From Pseudomonadota bacterium (lineage in GTDB: Bacteria > Desulfobacterota > Desulfovibrionia > Desulfovibrionales > Desulfovibrionaceae), in the NCBI GenBank assembly GCA_023417745.1, contig JAEZEM010000408.1, positions 1-45,865 of the forward strand: DNA of 45,865 nt, written 5' to 3'. Shown piece after piece: positions 24,186-32,495 of the stretch. A model generated the notes under the pieces. It did no database searches and had not been told where the DNA came from. It worked only from the letters and a program-made list of their open reading frames with translations. Numbering within the stretch: position 1 is the first letter of the stretch; the number at the start of each line of letters is the position of its first letter. A program made the position numbers and the translations under genes.

Positions 24186-24587
24186 TCACCAGGGCTGAAA
24201 CAGGCCGCCGGCCGGGCCGGCGTCGTCCAGGCCAAACGCGTCGGGCACGTGGCTGGCCGTCAGGCGACCGTTTCGGCGCTCGACGGCCACCACGTCAAAC
24301 CGGCACGGCCGGTCCCACCAGCCTCGCTCGGACAAAAATTGCGCCGCCGCCCGCACGACGCGCCCCCGCTTGGCCGGGGTGACCGCCTCCTCGGGCCGGC
24401 CGCGCATCCCCTCCCCCCGGGCCTTGACCTCCACAAAGACGACCGTGTCGCCGTCGCGGCACACCAGATCCACTTCACCCCCGCGCGTGCGGTAATTGCG
24501 GGCCACCACCACAAAGCCCTTGGCGACAAGATGCGCCTGGGCGGCGGCTTCGCCCTCACGGCCGAATTCCAGATGTTTGGCGGTCAT
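24186..24587 (-). CDS. yraN: UPF0102/YraN family endonuclease-like protein
   Basis: The protein is 133 aa. ATG 24587 follows AGGAAG; a much longer upstream extension overlaps the rnhB gene and reads as shadow. Motifs EFGREGEAAAQAHLVAKGFV, ARNYRTRGGEVDLVCRDGDT and VVFVEVKARGE carry the Glu/Asp/(E-x-K) core of the YraN family, a Holliday-junction-resolvase-like fold. The ending LQPW-like FQPW is not diagnostic. The usual neighbour is rnhB, as here: yraN is the last gene of the ffh-to-yraN unit. The cellular role is unsettled; DNA or RNA processing is assumed from the fold. Confidence 0.88.
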   Translation of the reverse strand: MTAKHLEFGREGEAAAQAHLVAKGFVVVARNYRTRGGEVDLVCRDGDTVVFVEVKARGEGMRGRPEEAVTPAKRGRVVRAAAQFLSERGWWDRPCRFDVVAVERRNGRLTASHVPDAFGLDDAGPAGGLFQPW

Positions 24588-24856
24588 GGGCGGCGCTTCC
24601 TGCGGGCAAGAGGCTTGGGCGAAAAAGGACCGCGAGCAGCGAAACCATGGGCAAACGGCCTGGGGCCGACCTGCCCAGGCCCTACGCCACGCTTGGGCCG
24701 CCAGGACACTGTCCGGGGCGCGCAAACGGCAAACAGCCCGGGCCGGCAACCGCCGAGAGGATGGCCGAGGCGTGGGAAGGCGTTGTGTCGAGGGGACGGG
24801 ACGGCCCAAACCGGCGGCCATGGAGCCAACCCGCCGACGCCGAGAGCCATGGCGGC

Positions 24857-25504
24857 CTACAGCCCCGGCAGGCCGAGCTGGCGCGGCGTCGTATCCGGCA
24901 GCACGCCCCGAAAGGTCAGGCGGTGGATGGGGCAAGGCCCCAGGCGGCGCAGGGCGTCCAGATGGACGGCCACGCCGTAGCCTTTGTGGGCGGCGAAACC
25001 GTAGCCGGGATGGCGGCGGTCATAAAGATCAAGCAACTTGTCACGGGCGGTCTTGGCCAGGATGGAGGCGGCGGAAATGGCCGGGACGCTGGCGTCGCCG
25101 CCGATGACGCACTCCTGGCGCAGGCTGCCGGGCAGGACGCCCAGCCGGGCTTCGGGAATGGTCTTGTTGCCGTCGATGCAGGCCAGCCCGGGGGGCAGGC
25201 GCAAACGGGCCAGGGCCTTGGCCATGGCCGCGAAGGTGGCTTGCAGGATATTGATGCGGTCGATTTCGTCCGGCCAGACAAAGGCCACCGCCCAGGCCAG
25301 GGCTTGGGCCTTGATGGCCGGGGCCAGAGCCTCGCGCTTGGCGGCGGAGAGCTTCTTGGAATCGGTCAGGCCCGGCAGCTCGTAGACCTCGGGCAGGATG
25401 ACCGCGCCAGCGGCCACCGGTCCGGCCAGGCAGCCTCGGCCGGCCTCGTCCACGCCGGCCATGAGCCGATCTTTCGCGGCTTCAGTCATGGCCGCAAGCG
25501 CCAA
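24857..25504 (-). CDS. rnhB: Ribonuclease HII
   Basis: The protein is 215 aa from ATG 25504; an in-frame ATG at 25489 is the alternative start. The enzyme cleaves RNA of RNA-DNA hybrids and single ribonucleotides in DNA. Conserved segments are MAGVDEAGRGCLAGPVAAGA (first catalytic Asp-Glu), LTDSKKLSAAKREALA, LACIDGNKTIP (Asp) and VPAISAASILAKTARDKLLD (Ala-Ala-Ser-Ile-Leu-Ala-Lys), then GYGFAAHKGYG. The length fits. It lies 90 bases downstream of rplS and upstream of yraN, the standard order. Confidence 0.96.
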   Translation of the reverse strand: MALAAMTEAAKDRLMAGVDEAGRGCLAGPVAAGAVILPEVYELPGLTDSKKLSAAKREALAPAIKAQALAWAVAFVWPDEIDRINILQATFAAMAKALARLRLPPGLACIDGNKTIPEARLGVLPGSLRQECVIGGDASVPAISAASILAKTARDKLLDLYDRRHPGYGFAAHKGYGVAVHLDALRRLGPCPIHRLTFRGVLPDTTPRQLGLPGL

Positions 25505-25594
25505 AAGCCGCGCCCGCCCGCGTCCCCAAGGACGGCGGGCAGGCCGCGGCCGACAAATGGAACCCCAAGGGGACCACGGCGCGTCGCCGCAAGC

Positions 25595-25945
25595 TTAATC
25601 CCAAGCGGTGCGGGTCTTGATGCGGGCAGCCTTGCCGCGCAGGGCGCGCAGGTAGTACAGGCGGCTGCGGCGGACCTTGCCCTGGGAAACCACTTCGATG
25701 CGCTCGATAAACGGCGAGTGCATGGGGAACACGCGCTCGACGCCCACGCCGTCGGAGACCTTGCGCACGGTGAAGGTGGAGTCCACCCCGCCCTTGCGCA
25801 GGCGCAGCACCGCGCCCTGGAAGACCTGGATGCGCTCTTTTTCACCCTCGATGATGCGCAGGTGCACCTTGATGGTGTCGCCGGGACGGAAGGCCGGGAT
25901 GTCCATACGCATTTGTTCGCGTTCAAGCTGGTCAATCACGTTCAT
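25595..25945 (-). CDS. rplS: 50S ribosomal protein L19
   Basis: The protein is 116 aa, with ATG at 25945 after GAGGAG. The sequence has FRPGDTIKVHLRIIEGEKER, IQVFQGAVLRLRKGGVDSTF, VERVFPMHSPFIERIEVVSQ and GKVRRSRLYYLRALRGKAAR, full-length and typical of L19. It belongs to the large subunit near the subunit interface. It is preceded by trmD (178-base gap, hairpin at 26041-26065) and followed by rnhB. Confidence 0.98.
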   Translation of the reverse strand: MNVIDQLEREQMRMDIPAFRPGDTIKVHLRIIEGEKERIQVFQGAVLRLRKGGVDSTFTVRKVSDGVGVERVFPMHSPFIERIEVVSQGKVRRSRLYYLRALRGKAARIKTRTAWD

Positions 25946-26040
25946 AACGCTTTCTCCTCGGATAAAGCCGCAAGCGCCCCGCGCCGTCCGGCCTTGGAAT
26001 GTCGTTGTCTCGCCGCCGCGACGCCCTTGGCGTCGCGCCC

Positions 26041-26065
26041 TCGAAGTCCGGCCTCCGGACTTCGA
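26041..26065. repeat. 11-bp inverted repeat between trmD and rplS
   Basis: TCGAAGTCCGG (26041-26051), CCT and CCGGACTTCGA (26055-26065) form a perfect hairpin with a three-base loop, lying about 95 bases before the rplS start. No T run follows on the minus strand, so a terminator is unlikely. It could be a processing site or part of an L19 leader. Confidence 0.8.
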
Positions 26066-26123
26066 CGCTTACTCCCGAAATTTTTCCTTAACCACACTGG
26101 CGTATGCTTAAGGGAACGCCCCG

Positions 26124-27401
26124 CTACAGGGCATCGCCGATCAGCCTGTCGATCAATATGCCGGCCGCGGCCCGCACCGACAGGTGGTTGTAGTCCGAAA
26201 ACGGCCGGATCGCCGGCAACACCCCGTCGGCTCGGTCCAGCACGTCCTCGGCCAGACCATGGCCCGTGCCCAGGACCACCAGCATGGGACGCGCCGCCAT
26301 CATCTCCCGCGCCGCCGCAAACGACAGCGTGGCCGGTCCCCGGGCGCTGGTGGCGACCAGGGCCGCCGGCCGGCCGTGCTCGGCCGAAACCGCCGCCAGG
26401 GCCGCGTCCAGGGTCTCGTGCAGCCGCACCAGGGACAGGGCCTTGGCCCGGTCCGGATTGGAACGCGCGCCTGGGCCGGCCCGCCAATGCTCCACGATGC
26501 GCCCGGCCAGGGTGAGCTGGTCGCGAAGCGGGGTCACCACCTCGAACCCGCCCAGACCGTAGGTACGGGAAACGCGCGCTATATCGTGGACGTCGAGATT
26601 TGTCAAAGACACTGTGCCGACAGAGCCGTCCTTGAGCAGCACCGGCCCGTGGACGAGGCCGATATGGCAGTTGCGGCCGGACCGGCGGCGCGGCGTGCCC
26701 TTTAAAAAATCGGCGTCCTCGGGGGACAGCGGCGTGGCGTCGAAAAGATCCGGCCGGCGGGCCAGGGTGGTTTCCAGCGACCGTTGCCGCCGCCAGGCCG
26801 CGATGGCGGCATGGTTGCCGGAAAGCAGCTCCGGCGGCACGGGCAGGCCCTCGAAGACTTCGGGCCGGGTGTAGTGCGGATATTCGAGCAGGCCGGCGGA
26901 AAAGCTCTCCTCGTCGGCGGAGGCGTCCTTGCCCATGAACCCGGGCACGAGGCGCGAAACGGCCTCCATGAGGCAGGCGGCGGCGGATTCGCCGCCCGAG
27001 AGCACGAAATCGCCCACGGACACGGGGGTCACGTCGAAAAGATCGAAAATGCGGGCGTCGATGCCCTCATAGCGGCCGCACAGCAGGGTAAGGCTTTGCT
27101 CTTTGGCCAGATCGGCGGCCATGGCCTGGGTCAGCGGCTTCCCGGCCGGCGAGAGCATGAGGATTTTTCCCGGCGCGGGCTGGGCGCGCAGGGCCGCGAC
27201 CATGGTGGGCAGGCCCATGACCATGCCCGGGCCGCCGCCGTAGGGCCGGTCGTCCACGGTATGGTGGCGGTCGACGGCGAAATCACGGGGGTTGACGCGC
27301 GACACGGAAACGACGCCCGCCTCCACCGCCTTGGCCATGAGCCCGCAGGAGAGGAAGGAATCGAAAAATTCCGGAAAGATCGTCAACACGTTAAACTGCA
27401 T
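26124..27401 (-). CDS. trmD: tRNA (guanine37-N1)-methyltransferase fused to a second SPOUT-type domain
   Basis: The protein is 425 aa; TrmD proteins are normally about 240. ATG 27401 is chosen because MQFNVLTIFPEFFDSFLSCG is the canonical N terminus. Residues 1-235 hold the TrmD knot (MLSPAGKPLTQ, LCGRYEGIDARI, SVGDFVLSGGE) and methylate G37 of tRNAs from SAM. Residues about 240-425 are a further RNA-methyltransferase-type domain (HIGLVHGPVLLKDGSVGTVS, then VLGTGHGLAEDVLDRADGVL and DYNHLSVRAAAGILIDRL), matching the SAM-dependent RNA methyltransferase family PF09936. The gene lies between rimM and rplS in the standard order. The role of the extra domain is not known. Confidence 0.94.
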   Translation of the reverse strand: MQFNVLTIFPEFFDSFLSCGLMAKAVEAGVVSVSRVNPRDFAVDRHHTVDDRPYGGGPGMVMGLPTMVAALRAQPAPGKILMLSPAGKPLTQAMAADLAKEQSLTLLCGRYEGIDARIFDLFDVTPVSVGDFVLSGGESAAACLMEAVSRLVPGFMGKDASADEESFSAGLLEYPHYTRPEVFEGLPVPPELLSGNHAAIAAWRRQRSLETTLARRPDLFDATPLSPEDADFLKGTPRRRSGRNCHIGLVHGPVLLKDGSVGTVSLTNLDVHDIARVSRTYGLGGFEVVTPLRDQLTLAGRIVEHWRAGPGARSNPDRAKALSLVRLHETLDAALAAVSAEHGRPAALVATSARGPATLSFAAAREMMAARPMLVVLGTGHGLAEDVLDRADGVLPAIRPFSDYNHLSVRAAAGILIDRLIGDAL

Positions 27402-27464
27402 TTTTTTCTCATCCGAGCGCGTTGCCCAGGCCGCACCCATTCTACAGCCCCCCATTCGGGAAGT

Positions 27465-27530
27465 CCGGGGGGATCATCCCCCCGGCGGGTCCAGGGCAGC
27501 GCCCTGGCCGGGTCTGGGGCGGAGCCCCAG
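27465..27530. repeat. Three consecutive hairpins between rimM and trmD
   Basis: Three inverted repeats are placed in series. The first is CCGGGGGGAT (27465-27474) with ATCCCCCCGG (27476-27485). The second is CCAGGGC (27491-27497) with GCCCTGG (27501-27507). The third is CTGGGGC (27514-27520) with GCCCCAG (27524-27530). The last abuts the rimM stop codon. Similar GC-rich strings recur in many high-GC genomes as REP-like elements, which is general knowledge, not tested here. Confidence 0.85.
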
Positions 27531-28085
27531 TTACTCGTCCACGAGATAGAGGTCGAGCAGCCCCGGGGGCGGGTCGATGGTGACGACGCCGGCGTCGAGG
27601 TCGACGTCGGGCACGAAATCGTCGGTGGCGGGAAAGAGGATCTCGCGGCCCTTGGCGTCGCGGATGACCCAGATTTCCGGTCCGCCGTAGTCGCGGACGT
27701 CCTCGATGACGCCGAGGTCGGGATCGGTTGGCGCGGCGTCGGCCAGACGCACCCGCAGGCCCGGCAGGTCGTGGAGGAACACCTCGTCTTCGGCGGTCGC
27801 GACGAGCTTGTCGGCCGGCACGCAAACGGCCAAGCCCCGCAGGGCATCGGCGGCGGTGCGGTCCGGGACGTTGTCGAAGGTGACGAGGATGCGATCCTGG
27901 TGGGGCCGGGCGGCGCGCACCACATAGTCCCTGCCGCGCCCGGGGTCCGACGGCGGCGACAGGCGCAGGGTCGAACCTCGGGCGAAGTAGGTGGGGGAAT
28001 CGGCGTGGCTGTCCACGACGAGTTCTCCCCGGACGCCGTGGGGGCGGGCGACCTCCCCCACGATGATGTATTTGCTTGCGGCCAT
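27531..28085 (-). CDS. rimM: Ribosome maturation factor RimM
   Basis: The protein is 184 aa, from ATG 28085 (MAASKYIIVGEVARPHGVRG); a longer upstream frame is rejected because it overlaps khpA. Residues 1-90 form the RimM N domain (VGEVARPHGVRGELVVDSHA), and residues about 105-180 the PRC barrel (GVIEDVRDYGGPEIWVIRD, FPATDDFVPDVDLDAGVVTI, PGLLDLY). It assists 30S head assembly by binding S19. The order khpA-rimM-trmD-rplS is standard. Confidence 0.96.
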   Translation of the reverse strand: MAASKYIIVGEVARPHGVRGELVVDSHADSPTYFARGSTLRLSPPSDPGRGRDYVVRAARPHQDRILVTFDNVPDRTAADALRGLAVCVPADKLVATAEDEVFLHDLPGLRVRLADAAPTDPDLGVIEDVRDYGGPEIWVIRDAKGREILFPATDDFVPDVDLDAGVVTIDPPPGLLDLYLVDE

Positions 28086-28131
28086 GGACCGTCTGCCTTG
28101 GTTGCGGCGCGGGCCGTGCGCGCCGGCCGGG

Positions 28132-28365
28132 TTATTCGAGGATTTCCAGGACGGAGCGCTTGCGGGCCTTGGTGGAGGCCGCGCCGAGGATGGTGCGCAT
28201 GGCCCGGGCGGTGCGGCCCTGCTTGCCGATGACCTTGCCGAGGTCTTCCTTGGCCACCTTGAGTTCGATGACCGAGGTCTGCTCGCCTTCAATCTCCGAC
28301 ACGTGCACCTGGTCCGGATTATCCACCAACGATTTCGCCACGTATTCGATCAAGTCCTTCAACAT
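28132..28365 (-). CDS. khpA: KhpA-type KH-domain RNA-binding protein
   Basis: The protein is 77 aa, with ATG at 28365 after AGGAGGTG. It is a single KH domain with the GXXG loop in LGKVIGKQGRTARAMRTILG. It binds RNA and is thought to act in ribosome assembly or sRNA function. It lies between rpsP and rimM, the usual place of this gene. Confidence 0.94.
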   Translation of the reverse strand: MLKDLIEYVAKSLVDNPDQVHVSEIEGEQTSVIELKVAKEDLGKVIGKQGRTARAMRTILGAASTKARKRSVLEILE

Positions 28366-28506
28366 ACGCACCTCCTGAGGGTAACCGTCAGAGCAAGCGA
28401 AGGACTTCCGCTTCCGAGTCCGCACATCTCCCGGCAGTCGGGAGGGGAGCGGCGGCGTCGCGGCTTGCCGGCCGGACCGGCCCGGCGGTCACCCGCCGGC
28501 TTGCGC

Positions 28507-28746
28507 CTAGACGCCCGCCTTCTGGAGCAGGGCGCGCACGGTGTCCGTGGGCTCAGCGCCGCGCGCCAGCCAGGCCCGTACTTTTTCACCATCCACTTTT
28601 ATCTCGGCCGGGTCAACCATGGGGTTGTAATAGCCCAGGTATTCCAGGGCGCGGCCGTCGCGGCGGGTTTCGGAATTCATGGCGACAATGCGGTAGAACG
28701 GGCGCTTCTTGCAACCCATGCGGGTCAGGCGCAGTTTCATGGCCAT
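28507..28746 (-). CDS. rpsP: 30S ribosomal protein S16
   Basis: The protein is 79 aa from ATG 28746 (MAMKLRLTRMGCKKRPFYRI). It has the typical S16 N terminus and core RRDGRALEYLGYYNPMVDPA, with VRALLQKAGV at the end. It is a primary assembly protein of the 30S subunit. It follows ffh with a 61-base gap. Confidence 0.98.
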   Translation of the reverse strand: MAMKLRLTRMGCKKRPFYRIVAMNSETRRDGRALEYLGYYNPMVDPAEIKVDGEKVRAWLARGAEPTDTVRALLQKAGV

Positions 28747-28807
28747 AACGTGTCTCCCCTTTATGTGGTGGACGATTTGCTGTTGTGGAAGCCCGCGAAC
28801 CTTGCGG

Positions 28808-30316
28808 CTAGCGTTTTTTCCGTTTTTTCCGTTGTTCTTTCTTCTTCTTGGCGGCGGCCCGGGCGCTTTCGATGGCGGCCTTGCTCGGCGCCGGCGCCCC
28901 GCCCATGCCCGGCGGCATTCCGCCCATGCCGCCCATGCCGGGCATTCCCGGCATCCCGCCCGGGGGCATTCCGGGCATCTTCATCCCAGGCGGCATCTTG
29001 GGCATGGAGGGCATCCCCTTGCCGCCCATCATCCGCTGCATCATCTTCTGCATCTGGGTGAAATTTTTCAGCAGCTGGCTGACTTCCAGGACCGTGGTCC
29101 CCGAGCCCTTGGCGATGCGCTCCCGGCGGCTGGTGTTGATCAGCTTGGCATTGTCGCGCTCGGCCTTGGTCATGGAGTTGATGATGGCCTCGACCCGGGC
29201 CATCTCCTTTTCCGGCATCTGCACGTCGCCAAGCTGCTTACGCACCTGGGACATGCCGGGAATGAGCTTCAAAAGCCCTTCCAGGGAGCCAAGCTTTTTG
29301 ATGCGGCGCATCTGGGTGCGGAAGTCTTCCAGGGTGAACTGGGCCTTGCGCAGCTTGCGCTCCATCTCGGCCGCTTCATCGGCGTCGACGTCGGTCTGGG
29401 CTTTCTCAATGAGCGTGAGGATGTCGCCCATGCCGAGAATGCGCGAGGCGGCCCGGTCGGGATAGAAAAGCTCCAGATCGGCGACTTTTTCGCCCGTGCC
29501 CACGAGCTTGATGGGCTTGCCCGTGACCTGGCGCACGGACAAAGCCGCGCCGCCCCGGGCGTCGCCGTCCATCTTGGTCAGGACCACGCCCGAAATATTG
29601 AGGCGCTCGTTGAAGGCGGCGGCCACGGTGACGGCGTCCTGGCCGGTCATGGCGTCGGCCACGAACAAAATTTCCCCGGGCGCGCAGCCGGCCTTGATGG
29701 CGGCCAGCTCGTCCATGAGGGCTTCGTCGATGTGCAGGCGACCGGCGGTGTCCAGCAGCACCACGTCGTGGCCGGTGCGCTTGGCCTCGGCCAGGGCGGC
29801 GGCGCAGATGTCCACCGGGTTCTGGTCCGGGGTGGACGGATAGGCTTCGATGTCGAGCTGGGAGGCCAGCTTGTGGAGCTGGTCGATGGCCGCCGGACGA
29901 TAGACGTCGGCCGGGACCAGATAGGGCTTGCGCTTGAATTCGCGGCGCAGCTTCAGGGCCAGCTTGGCGCAGGTGGTGGTCTTGCCCGAGCCCTGCAGGC
30001 CCACGACCATGATGACGGCCGGCGAACCGGACAAGTCGAGGTCGGTGGCCTGTCCGCCGAGGATCTCAATGAGTTCCTCGTGGACGATTTTCACGACCTG
30101 CTGGCCGGGATTGAGGCTTTTGAGCACGTCCTGGCCGACGGCCCGTTCCCGGACGCGTTCGACGAAGTCTTTGACGACCTTAAAATTGACGTCGGCCTCA
30201 AGCAGGGCCAAACGCACTTCGCGCAACGCGGTCTGAACGTTCTCCTCGGTCAGTCGGGCTTGCCCCCTGATCTTGCGGAAAACGTCTTCGAGTCTGTCTG
30301 TAAGGCTGTCGAACAT
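28808..30316 (-). CDS. ffh: Signal recognition particle protein Ffh
   Basis: The protein is 502 aa from ATG 30316; upstream in-frame codons lie past the promoter and are rejected. It has an N domain (FDSLTDRLEDVFRKIRGQAR), then the G domain GTPase motifs (GLQGSGKTTTCAKLALKLRR, DTAGRLHIDEALMDEL, TKMDGDARGGAALS). The Met-rich M domain follows, with a long Met/Gly/Pro tail and a Lys-rich end that binds 4.5S RNA and signal peptides. It targets ribosomes making membrane proteins to FtsY. It is the first gene of the eight-gene minus-strand unit. Confidence 0.98.
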   Translation of the reverse strand: MFDSLTDRLEDVFRKIRGQARLTEENVQTALREVRLALLEADVNFKVVKDFVERVRERAVGQDVLKSLNPGQQVVKIVHEELIEILGGQATDLDLSGSPAVIMVVGLQGSGKTTTCAKLALKLRREFKRKPYLVPADVYRPAAIDQLHKLASQLDIEAYPSTPDQNPVDICAAALAEAKRTGHDVVLLDTAGRLHIDEALMDELAAIKAGCAPGEILFVADAMTGQDAVTVAAAFNERLNISGVVLTKMDGDARGGAALSVRQVTGKPIKLVGTGEKVADLELFYPDRAASRILGMGDILTLIEKAQTDVDADEAAEMERKLRKAQFTLEDFRTQMRRIKKLGSLEGLLKLIPGMSQVRKQLGDVQMPEKEMARVEAIINSMTKAERDNAKLINTSRRERIAKGSGTTVLEVSQLLKNFTQMQKMMQRMMGGKGMPSMPKMPPGMKMPGMPPGGMPGMPGMGGMGGMPPGMGGAPAPSKAAIESARAAAKKKKEQRKKRKKR

Positions 30317-30352
30317 GGTCCTGGCGCACCTCGGTAAAGGGCAAAGTTTGAC

Positions 30353-30381
30353 TTGATAACGGCAAGCGGTCCAGACGTCAA
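30353..30381 (-). promoter_or_regulatory. Promoter of the ffh operon
   Basis: On the minus strand, TTGACG (30381-30376) and TATCAA (30358-30353) are separated by 17 bases. The -10 box ends about 36 bases before the ffh start. Confidence 0.65.
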
Positions 30382-30436
30382 GAGGCCGCCGGGACCGGCC
30401 GGGCGGCTTTTTCACCCAACCGGGCGATTGCCTGGC

Positions 30437-31369
30437 TTAGGGAATCTCAACCCGAAGGCTCGGATCGGTCTCCACCGCCGCGACGATTTCGTTGTAGCGC
30501 GTAAAAAGCCTGGCGATTTCCTGCTTCCGCTTGGCGGCGTCGAAGCGGGACCACTCGTGCAGATTGGTGGCGATAAACTGCTCGGCCTCGATAATCTCGA
30601 TGCGGGCGTCCACGTCAAAGCCCTTGGCCAAGGATTCGATGCCCGGGCGGCTGTCGGCGATGGTCACGACCAGGGGCGTCAGCCCGCTTTCGATATTGCG
30701 GATGCATTTGCGGATCAAGGCTTCGGAAGGAGCCGTCGTGACATGGACGGCCACGCCTTCCAAGCAAAAATCGCCCGCCCGCGCCCCGGGCGCGTCGGCC
30801 ACCGACGCCCCATGGTGCACGGGACGCGAGGCTTCGGGCAAAATGAGATCAAGCTTGGCCCCGACCAGATGCTGCAGCACCGTGCCGGCGTACATGACGC
30901 CGGGATGATCCTTCTGGCGTTTGACGGCCTGGCGCAGCAGATCGGCGACCAGGGAACGCAGGGATTTGCCCGGATCGTAGCGCAGCACGAAGGGCTTGCC
31001 GGCGAAATAGTCCCTGACCCGCTCGACCCACCAGGCTTCCATGGCCGGCAGGTCCGCCAGCCCTTGGTCGTTTAGCGCATTGAGAAACCCGACGTACTCC
31101 CGCATGTTGCCGAGGCTGCCGCGACTCGTCCGGCCGCCCTCCTCGGCCAGCACCCGAACTATGCCGTGCTCGGCCAAAATGGCCTGCACGGCCCCCTTGC
31201 TCAGGCCCGCCACCTGGCCGGTCCCCTCGGTCACCAACTCGCCCGGCGACAACGGCAGGCCGCGCCGCATGGCCTGGCGCGTCACATGCAGCGCCAGGGC
31301 CAGCTGCCCTTTGCCGTTGAAGCGATGGATGCGGCGGTACTGCGCCAACTGCGCTTCAAGAGGCTTCAT
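30437..31369 (-). CDS. DUF4928-like protein, probable restriction-type nuclease partner
   Basis: The protein is 310 aa from ATG 31369, overlapping the end of the methyltransferase gene by 14 bases. It begins MKPLEAQLAQYRRIHRFNGK. The middle is helical (SLGNMREYVGFLNALNDQGL). The C-terminal part holds the likely catalytic strand set: LDLILPEASRPVHHGASVAD, then GDFCLEGVAVHVTTAPSEAL and IRKC. These may form a PD-(D/E)xK-type core with D and HVT in place of the usual E-x-K, but this is an inference from pattern. DUF4928 proteins occur beside C5-cytosine methyltransferases and Vsr proteins, so a cognate restriction enzyme is the best guess. Activity and target are unknown. Confidence 0.7.
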   Translation of the reverse strand: MKPLEAQLAQYRRIHRFNGKGQLALALHVTRQAMRRGLPLSPGELVTEGTGQVAGLSKGAVQAILAEHGIVRVLAEEGGRTSRGSLGNMREYVGFLNALNDQGLADLPAMEAWWVERVRDYFAGKPFVLRYDPGKSLRSLVADLLRQAVKRQKDHPGVMYAGTVLQHLVGAKLDLILPEASRPVHHGASVADAPGARAGDFCLEGVAVHVTTAPSEALIRKCIRNIESGLTPLVVTIADSRPGIESLAKGFDVDARIEIIEAEQFIATNLHEWSRFDAAKRKQEIARLFTRYNEIVAAVETDPSLRVEIP

Positions 31370-32495
31370 GGCGCCCCGCCAGCAGCTTGATGAGCAGATG
31401 CCGGGCCAGATAGGCGGCCACCGGCGCGGCCACGGCGTCTCCCATGGCCCGGTAGGCTTCGGTTTCGCCGACCGGCAGCTTGAACCGGGCCGGCGCGCCC
31501 ATGAGCCGGGCCGCCTCGGCGGCGCAGAGCAGGCGCGTGCGCCACTGCCCGTCCTGGCGCACCACAAGCAGCTGACGGCTGCTGCCGCCGGCCGGGGTGC
31601 GCAGGCAGCCGGCCACGTCGTCGAAACGCAGTTCCAAAACCTGCCGGCCGTTTCGGATGCGCCGGTAGCCCGGAACCACGTCCAGGCCGCAGGCGTCCAG
31701 GCGACGCCGGTGGGTCGGGGGGATCAGCTCCAGATTTTTCCGGCTCGTGCCGTCCTCGTGGCAGGGGCGCGTCAGATCAAGCAGGTCCGACAAATTTTTC
31801 TTTCGCTTCGGCGGTTCAGGCATCCGCCACCAAACGAAACGCGGCAACCGCCCGGCCACGCGAACCACCGGAGCCGGGTGCAGCCAGCTTGGTCCGTCGC
31901 CCGTCAGGCCAGGCGCCAGCGGCGCCTCCCCCGCCAGCCCGACCACGAAAACCCGGGGCCGCGACTGGGGCACGAACCGCACCGCGTCAAGCACCATGGC
32001 CCCGACGCGGTAGCCGCGTTCCTCCAGGGCCCGGTGCAATTCCAGGTAATCGCCGCCCTCGCGGGACGACAGCAGACCAACGACGTTTTCCGCCACAACC
32101 ACGGGAGGGCGCTTGGGCATCTCGTCCATGACCCGCAGCCATTGCCAGACCAGCCCGCTACGGCTGGCCCGGATGCCCTTGGCCGGGCCGGCCAGCGAAA
32201 GGTCCTGACACGGGAAGCTGGCCCAGGACAGTTCGGCCCCGGGCACGTCGACCCCGCGCACCTCGGCGATGGACCCCTGGACAAGCCGGCCGTCCGGGTG
32301 GTTGGCCCGAAACACCAAGCCCTTTTTCGGGCAAACGTCATTGGCCCAGACCAGCTCGAACCAGCGCTCCAGAGCGCGGCTGACCAGGCCGCTGCCAGCA
32401 AAAAAATCCAGAAACCGGGGCTTGGCGGCCCGGTTGTCCAACCGTGGATTCGCCGACAAAGACGGCGCGAAGGCTTGCCCTGCGGCGACGTTCAT
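31356..32495 (-). CDS. DNA (cytosine-5-)-methyltransferase
   Basis: The protein is 379 aa from ATG 32495, overlapping the Vsr stop (ATGA). Motif order is standard: I FLDFFAGSGLVSRA, IV SFPCQDLSLAG (catalytic Cys in PCQ), VI AENVVG, VIII QSRPRVFVVG, IX/X RLMGAPARF and MGDAVAAPVAAY. The last has Asp where most family members have Asn (GN-V). The variable region (about 200-290) would recognise the target sequence, which cannot be read off. Linkage to Vsr implies that the modified C can deaminate to T within its own site. It is the middle gene of vsr-dcm-DUF4928 and probably protects the host from the DUF4928 protein. Confidence 0.93.
   Translation of the reverse strand: MNVAAGQAFAPSLSANPRLDNRAAKPRFLDFFAGSGLVSRALERWFELVWANDVCPKKGLVFRANHPDGRLVQGSIAEVRGVDVPGAELSWASFPCQDLSLAGPAKGIRASRSGLVWQWLRVMDEMPKRPPVVVAENVVGLLSSREGGDYLELHRALEERGYRVGAMVLDAVRFVPQSRPRVFVVGLAGEAPLAPGLTGDGPSWLHPAPVVRVAGRLPRFVWWRMPEPPKRKKNLSDLLDLTRPCHEDGTSRKNLELIPPTHRRRLDACGLDVVPGYRRIRNGRQVLELRFDDVAGCLRTPAGGSSRQLLVVRQDGQWRTRLLCAAEAARLMGAPARFKLPVGETEAYRAMGDAVAAPVAAYLARHLLIKLLAGRHEAS

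Noticed and set aside
24588..24935. Upstream extension of yraN
   Set aside because: Overlaps rnhB on the same strand and reads as random Arg/Pro sequence; the YraN family starts at ATG 24587.
28709..30337. 542-codon plus-strand frame opposite ffh
   Set aside because: Shadow of the ffh gene; His/Gly-rich and lacks a start site.
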